Position numbers and translations under genes: made by a program. Shown here piece after piece: positions 37,180 to 49,059 of a stretch of DNA of 64,000 nt. This DNA comes from Vitis vinifera (Eukaryota > Streptophyta > Magnoliopsida > Vitales > Vitaceae), in the NCBI RefSeq assembly GCF_030704535.1, contig NC_081818.1, forward strand, positions 26,575,001 through 26,639,000. The letters are read 5' to 3'. Every line of letters starts with the position of its first letter. Position 1 is the first letter of the stretch. The notes beneath the pieces are model-generated. The model was not told the origin of the DNA, made no database searches, and saw only the letters and a program-made list of their open reading frames with translations.

Positions 37180-37836
37180 TCACATTTCTCGCACCAAACA
37201 CCAACCTTCATCCCCATCTACCTGTTCCCAAACAAACCCCACTTCATAGAAACTGTTGTCATCGTCATCTACATCGCATTCATCGGATTCACCGCTGATT
37301 TGAATCCCTCCTGCTTCAATTTCCTTTTCTTCGGCCATCGGTCCATCGTCGGGGCATGCGTGACCGCTATCTTCAATTTTTTCTTCGTCGTAATGACCAT
37401 CGTAACAAGCTTCAACTTCATCTTCATCTTCATCATTGTAATACTGATCATCATAAAAATCCTCCCGGCTCAAATGATCCAAAACCTCAGTAGCAGAAAT
37501 CCCATTAAAATTCAATCCCGGTTTCCCTTCCACCAGACGCCAAGTGATCAACCGATGATTGGAAACCATGTCGCGCGGTTTCATCTTCTGTGTCCCCTTT
37601 GTCTTGCCCTTTGACTTGCAAGCCGGGAGCAGATGGCAGTCCAGGCACTTCGTCCGACAGCACGCCCCGGTGAACTTGGAGTGATTGGTGGGCTTCGACG
37701 ACACCTTTGTGAAAACTCCGGCCGTCGGAGGCGAATCGAACCTGTTAACGAACCTCTCTTGGGAATTGGGATTCCAGGGCGGTGGTAGGATCCGGTAGGA
37801 GCGGACCATCCCGTGTTGGCGACCCTCTCTCTTCAT
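37180..37836 (-). CDS. Unrecognised acidic protein with a Cys motif
   Basis: Single exon, 218 residues. The N-terminal third is basic and Pro-rich (RSYRILPPPWNPN). A compact Cys cluster at about 58-73 (CCRTKCLDCHLLPAC) could bind metal. A basic KSKGKTKGTQK stretch and an ITWRLVEGKPGLNFNGISAT segment follow. The last 80 residues are strongly acidic and end with SFYEVGFVWEQVDGDEGWCLV. The ordered C-terminus, open frame and codon use support a real gene, but I do not recognise the family and assign no function. The first Met at 37836 is used; Met10 is an alternative start. Confidence 0.7.
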   Translation of the reverse strand: MKREGRQHGMVRSYRILPPPWNPNSQERFVNRFDSPPTAGVFTKVSSKPTNHSKFTGACCRTKCLDCHLLPACKSKGKTKGTQKMKPRDMVSNHRLITWRLVEGKPGLNFNGISATEVLDHLSREDFYDDQYYNDEDEDEVEACYDGHYDEEKIEDSGHACPDDGPMAEEKEIEAGGIQISGESDECDVDDDDNSFYEVGFVWEQVDGDEGWCLVREM

Positions 37837-39960
37837 GTTTGGGAAGATGGAAAATTGACGAGTGATAAATGGGATGTCAAGGAAAATGATTTTCTAAATA
37901 TAGAGGGAATCGGGCAGAAAGCTTGGGAAGCAAGGAGTTTAATGAGTCGTTGTCCTTGTGGAGCAAGGCATCAACCGATATTGAAAGGAGAGAGACTTCC
38001 CCGACAGCTCATCCACCACTTCATCAATAAAAAACTAAAAGCAGTTTTCTTTTTCAGTTTTATAATTTAAAATTAAATATTTTTTTCCTTTTATAATTAA
38101 ATAAAAATTCTATTTATTATCATAAATCACAAAATAATTCATGTTTCAAATTAAAAATATAAAATAAATATTAATTTCTTATTTTCTATTTGGGAAAATG
38201 CTGAATTTCTGGAAACCTTAAAAAAATCAAAAGATAGATGATAACAAAGCTTTATTAAATATTATAATATGGCAATATTCTTTCTCTTGCAATTTTCGTG
38301 AGTGGGAAGGATTAGAAAGTTAACTCACACAAATTCGACCTAACGTGACGTTGCCTAATAATTCTCAACTCCCTCATGGGCAATAGTAGACCTAAAATCA
38401 TGGCGTAAAATAAGATTTTAAAACCTACTATAAAATATAATTTTAAATTAAAGTTTTAATATTTATTGATATATTTCTTTGACTCGAATCATTCCTTAAT
38501 TTGTTTATATGTCTACAAAGGTAATTCAATTGGATGTTGGATACATTGTGAAGGGTTTTTTTATTTATTTTATTTATTTTTTATGAATATGAATTTTCTA
38601 CTTTATAAGTTTATAATATTTAACTTTTTCACCATTTTATAAAATTATGTGGAAGATCAATAATTAATTAATGAAATCATTCTTATTTTAATTAACCAAA
38701 AAATATTAATATCCAACCATATGTTATTATTAAATTTTCTTATAGTAGATATTCTATTCAAGGAAAATGTTTTATAATTTTTAGCAAACAAGCCAAGCTT
38801 AAACAACGGTTATGATAAATAGTTAATGATCATACTAACTACATAACTTAACAATTGTCTTGTTTTAGAGCCTAATGTTATAACTTGCTCAAATGATCTT
38901 TCCTTAGGTTAAATCTGCTAGAACCTTTTGAAATTATTTACACCTTTGTAATAGTAAAGGAGCATGGATTAAAACAAAAAATATAAAATAAATATTAATT
39001 TCTTCTATAAACATCACTTTTTATTTATTTATCTTTTCTTTATTTTTGACAAACCTAAAAATTCATCACTTAATTTATGGAAAACTAAAAAAAAAAAACA
39101 AAAGATAGACTTAGAGATGATATTATGAAAACAATATTAAATATTATAAAAGAACTTTCCTCAACTTGCTATGGCCAATTCGTCCTACAAGTTCCTATCG
39201 GTTAGACCTAAATATATTATTAGTTACTAGTATAATATAAATGATAATTTTAAATTTAAGTTTTCGACATTTAAAAATATTTTAATAATGAAATAAAAAT
39301 AAATATATTAATTTAATGTAACTAAAAATACAAAACTTTGAATTTGTTTCATTATCCTTTTTACATATTTTATCATTTTTCAAAATTTAAATAAAATAAA
39401 TTTTATAGTCTGACATACTATCGAAGGAAAATAATTTTTTTAGTTTGCAAAACCCAAATTTAGCAGTGACAATAAACATTCAATAATTATGCGAACTACA
39501 TGACTAAACCAATGCCTTGTTTTATTAAATATTTTTTACCATATTGTTGGTACTTGGTACTTGGGTTGAGGGATGGTAAGAGGACGGAGTGTTTGGAACT
39601 CGGCCCAGCCCATATCAGGCTAGGACCATGAGGCCCAAAATCAAAATGTATGATACAGGCATCCCAATCCTGTCATACTAATTCTTGATGAGATGAGAAC
39701 AAACCGAACCAACAGAACAAACAGAAAATATATCCAAACTGCAGATAATTAATATTATTTGAGAATCTCCATCAAGTTCCTGAGAAATATATCATCATGA
39801 AAAACTAAATCCTCAGAACTTGATAGTGATGCTGAGAAACCTGGCTACAAGCTAACCTGATAACGTGTGATGACAGCCCCTGCATTTAAGTTCCATTATT
39901 TTCGAAGCCTGTAATTGCAAAAAAAATGGAAACTAAGAAATCGTCAGCATTTGAAATCAC
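37837..39960. other. AT-rich intergenic DNA with a diverged direct duplication
   Basis: After the promoter side of the 37.2-kb gene, positions about 38150-38890 and 38970-39530 resemble each other. Both run AAATATAAAATAAATATTAA, then AAAAGATAGA, TATTAAATATTATAA, and later an ACTACAT-ACTTAAC-TGYCTTGTTTTA block. No coding signal. Confidence 0.5.
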
Positions 39961-39967
39961 ACCTACC

Positions 39968-42900
39968 ATACCCCCAAGGTGCAGACCCATGTTGCTATAA
40001 CTGAGTCAGGAGCTCAAACCAACTGAGCTTGGTTTCTTCTCGGGTGTGAGATCAGATTTGGCCATTACAGAAGGAAAATGGGAAGACAGATTAAGGAACA
40101 AGGGGTCTACTTTTATAATGTAATGGATGACACACAGTATTATAATCTAATAGAGGAGATTTGTTCTTCAGTGCTATTCTTCTATGGAACTGTTGGGAAT
40201 CACAACCTGATGTTAAGCCTATATAAAATTTACATATCTTTGTATGAAACTAAAAGTTTCTTAAAGATAGAATACATTTGATCATACATTTTCAGACTCT
40301 GGGTGATCAGATGACTTAATAAGTGGCTCCGTGCTTTCCTCACCAAGTTTAGGACATTTACCCGCTTTCTTCCCAGGATAGAGCAGGTAGTGTTGGCAGA
40401 TGAAGATGAGGTCAAAGAAGACAGATACCTGCAAAAGGTTTTTCCCCAAAAAGCAAATGCAACATAAGTATCTGCCTAAATATGTGACTTTCATTTACTT
40501 AATTCGGTTGAAACAGAACAAGAAGAAAAATAAATTTGTAAGTAATATAAGTCTTTTGGCTTGTGTCTCTTCCTATACAAGAATTCCAGAGCTAAGTTGA
40601 TATCATTTACACTGTGGTGGCCGCATAAAAAGATAACATTCAACCAATCAATGAGTAGCACTTAAAAGTAAGAGGAATAGATAATAAAATAAAAGTAAGG
40701 CAATGAAAATTCCATACCAAAGATAGCAAGAGCTTTCCTATATTTCCATAGAAGTTCACCCAAGAATCTGGAAGAAGACATTGAGTTCATACATGGTCAT
40801 ACACATGTGAGTATATAAATTTCAGATGGCAGTATCAATTTGGTAGTGGAACAAATGACACACCTTGGTCTATAGACTGCACTGTCATCTGTGCATAATT
40901 AGCCACTCCTCCACATAAATCTAGTAAAATGTTGCCAATGCTAAATCCATCTGTGCTCTTCCGCCGGAAGTTCATAAATGCCTATATTTTAAACATGAGT
41001 CAATAATGGAGTATAGATTACTAGACTAGCAGCTAATTGAAATACTGAAATACAAAAACCATCAACAAATAAAGCATTTACAGGCATACAAAGTCTTCTT
41101 CCCTTCTAATTATGAAGCACACAAAGCCATGTCGACAAATAACCACAAAGATCATATCAAGAAAAAAGACAGACTTAAAAAACATTAGGAACCATATCAG
41201 CATGCTTTCATTATGACATAAGTAACTCATTTCATTTCCATAGAGTGTAGAAAGATTCAACAATTAGCACCCAGCTAGAGAATAGGTAGAATTGATGGCC
41301 AGTCAGTGCTCAAAACCACCCAGTTTCTCATTTTAGTTGTGCATCAATCATGAAGAGAATAAAAATAGAAAAAAAATGAATGGAGAAATAAGATAAGGGC
41401 CTACTGAGTTGAGTGCTAAACCTACTTTTGCAGTTGATGATGAGTCACACTGAAGAAAGTCTAGGATTCATGAAACTCATACATGCCATTCATGTGGTAG
41501 CCATTCAATGGGGAAAAGGTGAAAGATTAGAATAACGATGTACTTTGATGTCCATGAGTTCTGAAGAGATGGCCAAGCATTTTCTTTTTCGAAATAGGAT
41601 TTACAGCAACATAGATCAAGCATATACTATGAAATCTGTGCTTCAAGTGTTTCACTGCATTTTGCATTTTAGGCAGATCAAAATTCACATTCAAATGAAG
41701 CCTTGACCTTTAATAGGCACAAGGTCCATCATAATATTCAATTTCCTAAGAGAAATTATTGCCATAATGAGAATGTAGAAAATTTTCCCATGGGATGTCC
41801 GAAACTCCCCAAATTCATTCCCACAATTGAATGGTCAGACTCAGTAATATCTCTAAATCCAATTAAATTGCAGGATCAATGACTGAGCAAGCTCCCACAA
41901 CCATACGGTAATGGTAGTGTTCCTATCTGTATTGTGTACAAACACCGTGTCCAAACTAACATAAACCACCACAGACCTACCAAAAACCCCCTCCCCCTCT
42001 TCCCAACCCCAGGTCTCCTTTTTTGTAACCCTGATAAAGAAAATAGAAAAAAGGGGGAAAAAAGAAATGATCCTAAATTTAAGGGCTTGCAAAACTATGA
42101 ATCATGCATGCATGGACTTTCTCAATGGTAAGAGAATGTTTATTATCCATCTACCGGAAAGTCAATTAATAAAGAACTAACAAAATTTCCTTAAAACAGC
42201 ATTTAACAAGTCAAAGTGGAGGAGGCAATTCTGACCTGCGGAACATATTTGATGACCGTCATAACAACTTGTATTGTGCTGCACCATGATTGAAGTTGCA
42301 CAAAGTTAGACAAGAACTAACACAGATGCACATAGTAACCACCTATATAATAGACAAAGAAGATATAGGATGAAGCAATTAAGAAAATCTCCACTACCTA
42401 GGCATACTAAAAGAAAAGCTTGATGTTCTGAGACATTGATTATTATTAGCGTAATACCACTCTTTCATTTTTCTTTCTTTCTTCTTTTTTCATTTGTCTG
42501 TCTCATGCATGCTCATGTGTGGGTGGGTAAGCTCCTGCAGGGAGGTTTCCCCCCAAACCTACTGTATAGGGGAACTCTGACATATAAGGAGAGGAGGCTG
42601 GCTGGGGCTCTTTAACTTACAATAACAAAGCTTTGACTATTTCCAGACAATAATTCAAAACTAAGTGATTGCAAGCAGCCTGTTATTACACTGCAACACC
42701 AAAAGCAAAAATAACAGCGAATATTGATCAAAATACAATGTTCCATGACTTGAAACAGAGATGACCCAATTTCTCAATGATAAGAGATTAATTGGAATTT
42801 AATCCTCACGTGAAACTAATATATCCTAGATTAGAGATGAATGAGGAAAATCTCTAACAAATTGCAGAAATTCTCAACTAAAGTGCTGAAATCTAGTGAA

Positions 42901-45900
42901 AATGCCAAACAGGCTCATTTTCTTGATGCCTATTAAAATATTGGTCAAAAGTTTGCCTATCCTGAATGGTAAATATAATCATTTCAATATTCAAAATCTA
43001 GAATATACTTCCAATTCTAGGACTAATTGATATGCAAAAGATCCTCTTTACTCTAAGCCATAAGGCGTGATCTGTTCATATTGAAAAAGATCTTATAGAG
43101 AGTAGCCTTCAAGATAATATTCATCCTTATCCACAGCTACAGGGAAGGGGGTGATTAAAATTCAAATTATGATATCTGAAAGGTCTAGCATTAAAAATAG
43201 TGCTGTTTCTAATCCCATATACCAACAACTCAAAGAGGAATATAGAAGGTTAAATACCCAGCCAAGAGTCTTTGATCAATTATCCAACAGAAACTTAAAC
43301 CTTAGGGCCATCAACAAACCTTCACATTACTCAGTCTTTTACCAAACAACAATATTACACCTTTTCTGATTTTTCTCCAATAATATGAAGAATTGATTGT
43401 AAAGGAGTTAAATACCATAGAACTGTAGGTGAGATATTTTTAACTTGTACACTGGATCCATAATAGGTGAAGTTCTGTTAATATCCAGCCCATCCTTCAC
43501 TTACATGGTCAAATTGATACTTCTAAAGGCAATGTATAAAAAATATAATCATGTATGTGTATAATGCGTGTTTAAACGCTACTGTGTGCAATCATGATGT
43601 TTCTATGCAAAAATCACACAGTAATAGAGATGAAATAAATCATCATAAGAGGGCATCTTACTTAAAGACTGAAATCAGCCAAAGCCAAGAATGGTTTGGC
43701 AAAGCTATGATCACACAAACTGCAGCTGATAACCATGCAGCACAAACAATTCCAATGGAAATCTTTGAAACCTTCTGAGTTCCACGCTGCAAAAAACATC
43801 AACAAATAAAATTTGAAAATTGACTCTACAAAGAAGTTGACAGCACTAAGAATTTAAACAAAACAAGAAAATTTGACTGATCAGAGAAGAACAAACCACT
43901 TACCTCATAGATTGCAATTTGAAACAAAGTAAATGCTGTCAAGATAACAGCATGAATTGAGAAAGCAACATCATTTGCAGCCACAGGTATCATCTGTAAT
44001 AAAAAGCGTATCACCACATATTTGTAAAAAAAGGAAAAAATGGAACACTTAAACAACTTGTTCTCTTCCACCCTTTTAACATAAGCAAAGTAATGAGATA
44101 CTCCAAATGCCAGAAACTTTTAAACCATGTGTCATCTTCTTAGCTTGTATGATTCATCCCTTGACACCAAAATCCCAGAAAATTTCAAAAGAAAATACTC
44201 AACTGTGTATTAAATTATTTGATAATTCGAGCCAACAGGAGGACATGAGGCTTGCAAAACAAATCTTAAGTTAACACAAAATAAGCCTCATCCAACTAGT
44301 TGGGGTGGGCTAACAAATCCAAACCAATATTTCAGCTATTTCAAGGGTCAAATACTTGAATTTTTAGGATTCATGTTAGTAGGCTTTTCCAAAAAGTTCT
44401 ATGCTCTGTCCATCTAATCAAAAGCTCTAGCGGTGGACTGACCTCAATTTCTGTCAAAAAACCAATGCTACAATTCATAATAGAAAGAGATAATTAGCTT
44501 GTTTAGAAGCCTACAGAGATAGGATGACAACCTAAATTCAATAATTAAGGACATATTTGAACATTTTTTAAGGATTTTTTGTTCAAAAAAGCAGCCCACA
44601 TGGTTTAACTTCTAACTTGAAAAAATCACCAACATCAGTTCCGGTGACCAAAGAAATTGAAATGAAATGATTGCATTTCAATATTATGAAAAAACAACAG
44701 AATAAATTTCAAAGTTGATTCTTTGCCAAAGGAGGTCAGCCATGCAGATGGTGAGGTATCCCCAAGATGAGAGCGAGATGTGTACATGAACCAATAATTC
44801 GACCACCATGCATACACCTAATTGATCCATTGGAAAAGCATGTGGTTACAACTCCGCGTGTTCTGCTTAGTGGTTCCCTCTCCTTGATATAGACTAATCA
44901 AGCTTTCAGCCTATTTTGTTTTGATGGGGCCTCCAACTCTTACTACCAAATCAAGACCCCTTTACCATCCCATATACTTGATGTTAAGCCAAGCTAACCC
45001 CACCACCAAGGTGAGCCAAACCCAATTGCATTTCCTAAGCCTACTCCCCAGCTCGAGGTTATGAGCATCCAGGTAGAGGGTAGGTATCCAGGTAAGATTG
45101 TTAACATGTGCTAGAGCAATAAAGAAACAGGATGTCAAGGCTTCAAGAAGAGATAGAGGTAACGGATGACAGTCTCCACTGGCTTTGTTGGGACAGAACC
45201 CATAGATGCTTTAACCTCAAAGGATGTATCCTCATTATCGGGCTTACAAATCATAAAAGGACAAGTGGCCTATTCCTGTGTACATCCACATGTTTGTACC
45301 AAATTCTGTATGATATGAACCCATGGGACAATCAAATATACCCTAAATTCATTCATGGCATTCAAAATTTCACCCATCCATTTGCAATGTCAAGGTACCC
45401 TTGACATAAATTCATCGCTCAAAATCAGAAACTACTAACTAGATTTTAACCTAGAGCAACACCAAAAATTTGTCTAAATCTTAACAAAAACTTCCAAAAA
45501 TTTGCAAAATTATTCCAAAAACAGGGAAAAAGAAAAACCCTCATTCGAAGTATCAACATCCCCAAGACGGGAATTATGGAATTCCCAATATAAAAAGTCA
45601 CTCTGATACCCGTAATCATGATTAGGACCACAAAAATGAAACATAATGAAGAAATTTTTTTATTAATAGAAAATGCAAAAAGGAGAACCCAAAAACACAA
45701 ACCTGTCCAATTCCATATTTCTCACGGTACTGCCTCTGGACAGCAGAGCTAAAGTAGAGAACCGCGTTGTATATCAAATACGACGAATGCTTCGTCAAGT
45801 TGAGCACCACGAAATCGAAGTTCAACCCCACAACACTACGTTTATCAACAATTCTAAGTAAGTAACTACTAGAATCTCAAGAGAAAACGAAAGAAGAGAA

Positions 45901-46400
45901 AGGATAGAACAGAAAAAATCCAGAAAAAAAAAAAAAAGAAACCTTTTTCTTCGGAAATTCAAAATGACTTGAGGGTAGAAACTGATGGACCAGGAAACGA
46001 AAGCTGTCCATCCAAATACTTGATATACGATTTCCAGCGAAGTCGAATTCCAGGAGGCCATTGTGATTCCCTTGGAACTCCCTCGGAATTGACTCCCTGG
46101 GAGTTGGATTTTGGATATTTTTGTGTCGTCGGTGACTCGGTGAGCGAGGTCAAGGTGCCGAGTGGTTGGATTGGTCAATCTTCCCACGTGAATGATTCGC
46201 CCGAATTTTATGTTTTGGGACACGGAATCTGCAAAACTGGTATGGAAATGGGGGTTGCTTATTCCAAGGTTTGATTGGATATGTGGATCATCTGACGATG
46301 TTGATGAGGTGAATTAAAGGGAATAAAGACAGATTATGGTGGTCTCACAACCACCAGAATTCAACTGTCCCATGCATGGACAGCTTGGAGGCTAGCTTTC
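39968..46400 (-). repeat. Tandem duplication unit A (cystinosin gene and flanks)
   Basis: Homology with unit B (49060-51840) covers the gene and both flanks. The 3' flanks share TACCCCCAAGGTGCAGACCC and GGAGCTCAA-CCAACTGAGCT. The 5' flanks share TTATGGTGGTC-CACC-CC and GGAATTCAACT-TC-CATGCATGG in diverged form. Unit A is longer because its introns are expanded. Confidence 0.8.
40282..46061 (-). CDS. Cystinosin homolog, PQ-loop transporter (copy A)
   Basis: Eight exons: 46061-45943, 45835-45703, 43993-43904, 43786-43662, 42278-42236, 40981-40864, 40767-40718 and 40428-40282; 274 residues. Cystinosins export cystine from lysosomes with protons; plant forms are expected on the vacuole membrane. 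Seven hydrophobic spans are visible. The two PQ loops are SFYPQVILN (Pro30-Gln31) and KYVPQAFMNF (Pro169-Gln170). The GNILLDL segment keeps the aspartate that is proton-coupled in the animal protein. The Met at 46061 (MASWNSTSLE) matches the start of plant homologs; longer upstream frames are ignored. It is followed on the same strand by an intact second copy at 49.4-51.6 kb. Introns total about 5 kb, against about 1.3 kb in copy B. Confidence 0.93.
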
Positions 46401-49059
46401 GAACTTAACAGGGGAACCCGTCTATGTTCATGTAGCACACTTCTCATAAAGATGCTGTCTTTTTTTTTCATTTTTATTGATTTTCATTTTTTAAAATAAT
46501 TTTTTAATTTGAAATCAAAAAATAGTTTTTTAAAACTATTTTTAAAAATATTATTCAAATTACATATAATTTATATTTCTAGGTTTCAAATTAATCATTT
46601 TCACGTGGTTTATATTTATTCACACATTTAGATGAATACACTCATCCCGAGACCTATAATAATGTATAATTATTTAGAATTATTCGTCTATAAGTGATAT
46701 GATAAGTACAATTGATTTAAACAGATATGATTAACCCTTTGTAAATACCAAGATATTACGATGATACTTATAATAACTTTGGATCATTGAATAAAAATAC
46801 AAACTAATGAGATTAAAATATAAGAATACAAAAAGACGATATTAAAGGCATAAAAGTTTTCAATAAATATTGAAAAACATACAATTTTTTTTTAGTGAAT
46901 ATGAGGATGGGTGTGATAACAAAGTGAAGATGTTTTCTCTTGGTTTTTTTGACTAGAAAGTGATTGATTACTTGGAGACGAAGTCATGCATGAGTGGGAG
47001 AGATGGGCCTATGCTTACCCTGATATGCATTGATTGATGAGTGAAACCAGAAGGACACTCCATTACTCTTACTGGTTTCTGAATTGGGAAATAATGAGAT
47101 CAAAAAGGAGTCTTGCGTAACTAGAACTTTATCCACTTGTGGCAAAAGGGATTAGACTACATTGAGAACTATTTGAGAATTCAATATGTAGGGTGTTTTT
47201 AAGTTTTAAACGTAACAATTTTGAGCCAAAACTTTGATAAAAGTAGAAATAACATTTATGGAGATTTGCTGATAATTTTTGTTTTTTTAAAGAAATATAT
47301 AGTTTGTGAAGATGGGTTCAACCTTTTATGATATTCAATAATTTTAAAAAGTAGATTTGAGTTTAAGGTGATGTTTATTTTTTTATTTAATTTTAAATAG
47401 AATTTTAATGTTTAATAGTATTAAATATTAAATTGTTTGTTTTTGTAGTATTTTATTTCTATTAAGTATTAAAAAGTAAAGAAAAACCAATATGTTATTT
47501 TTTTTTAAGAAAAAGTTACATATTTTGGTTTTTTTTATTTAGTAAAAAGTTTATAATAAGTTATGAAAAAGTAGAAAAACAAACAACCTAAATTCTGAAA
47601 ACAAATTACTTTCAATAAAAAGCCAAAAAAACAAACCACCTAAGTCTCTTCCTCAAAAACTATGTTACATGAAATATGATTTTTTTTTTTTTGTCAAATT
47701 TATATAAGACTGTATCGTAAATTAATATTTATATAAGAGTGACTCTTCTCAATATCTCTTTATTCTCAATTTTTGAGTAAAATGAATAACTAAATTTTTT
47801 TTTATGTCATATCAATTATAGAATGTTTTTAAGATAGTCATAAGATATGTGACAGGATAAATAGGTATTATGTAATTGACTTGAACCAAGAGATTTGGTC
47901 ATTTTGGAATTAGGGAATTTCTTAGTTTTCTATTGTTTTCATAATCAAATATTTAGGTTTTTTTGAGGGAAAGAAAAAGATTAATTTGTATAGATGTTTC
48001 AATTAGTAAGGGAATAGCAACATAGTTGATTTTCTTACCTATTAATTTTTCTTTTCTTTTCTTTTCAATTTTTCTTTGGAGGTTCTACTAATATTATATA
48101 CATGACACGTACCAAAGATGATAGTGATACCAATGTGTTGTTACCCTGAATGAGCTTGAGTAAGAAAATGCTATGAGGTATAGGTTATTGGTTAGATAAA
48201 TCAACGATCACTTAATTTGTAATTGATAGCCTTAATGGGGTTATCCCATATGGGCTTTAACGGCAATAGTGTTTGAAAAATGTGTTTTTGACCTTTTATA
48301 ATCCAATATGGGCTTCTATGAATGTGATCATAAAGAAGAGACAACCGATAATTATCAAGGCTTTAGGGAAATGTATCTACACATGCTCCTCCAAACCAAT
48401 GATTGAAATTTTGGGATGTTTCACTAAAATATCGGCAAAATATCAGATATCAGAGGTGGTTGAAGCAAGTAAAAATGTAATTTTACTCAAAAATGGCTAT
48501 AGTATAAAAAAAATTAATGAAGTTTTAATATTTTATAAATTAAAATTAATTTGATAAGATAAATTATTTAAATAAATTAATATTAATAAAAAGTTGTCAT
48601 CACAAATTTGTAATAAAATCTTAAAAATTAAATCTCAAATAAATCAGTTTAACTTTTTAATTTAAAATATAATAAAACATGTTTTAATAAAAGTATTTTA
48701 AAATTTTAAAATAAATGAATAAATGAATTTAAACTAATTTTTATATAAAAATTTAATAAATATTATCTTTAATAGTACTTATTGTCAATTATATTTACAA
48801 AATAATTTTAATACGTGTATTTTTTCTTATTTTATTATTATTTTTTAAAGTTTTATAAGTATTTATATGAATTTTTAATCATTTATATTTTATCGATATT
48901 TTTGTTAAAATATTCATGAATGATATATTTGTAAAATCCAAGTACCGATATATTCCTATTTACCAACACTTCAAACATTGGTCCAAACCAATTAAGTTGT
49001 CTTATTTTCATTTATTTTATTTGCGGTGGTCTTGATTGATCGTTCAATCACAGTCACCG
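46401..49059. other. Spacer between the two cystinosin copies
   Basis: AT-rich. Positions 48780-48990 belong to the dispersed repeat also seen at 18114-18350. A 93-codon frame at 48273-48554 has no coding character. No gene seen. Confidence 0.55.

Noticed and set aside
44275-44350. Phrase CCAACTAGTTGGGGTGGGCT in cystinosin A intron 2
   Set aside because: Recalls a phrase seen in dispersed plant repeats, but no ends, tail or target duplication could be defined.
46059-46223. Upstream extension of cystinosin copy A
   Set aside because: The frame is open before MASWNS but copy B and plant homologs start at MASWNS and the added residues are not conserved.
48273-48554. 93-codon plus-strand frame between the cystinosin genes
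   Set aside because: Low-complexity Lys/Ile-rich product in AT-rich spacer, no family resemblance.
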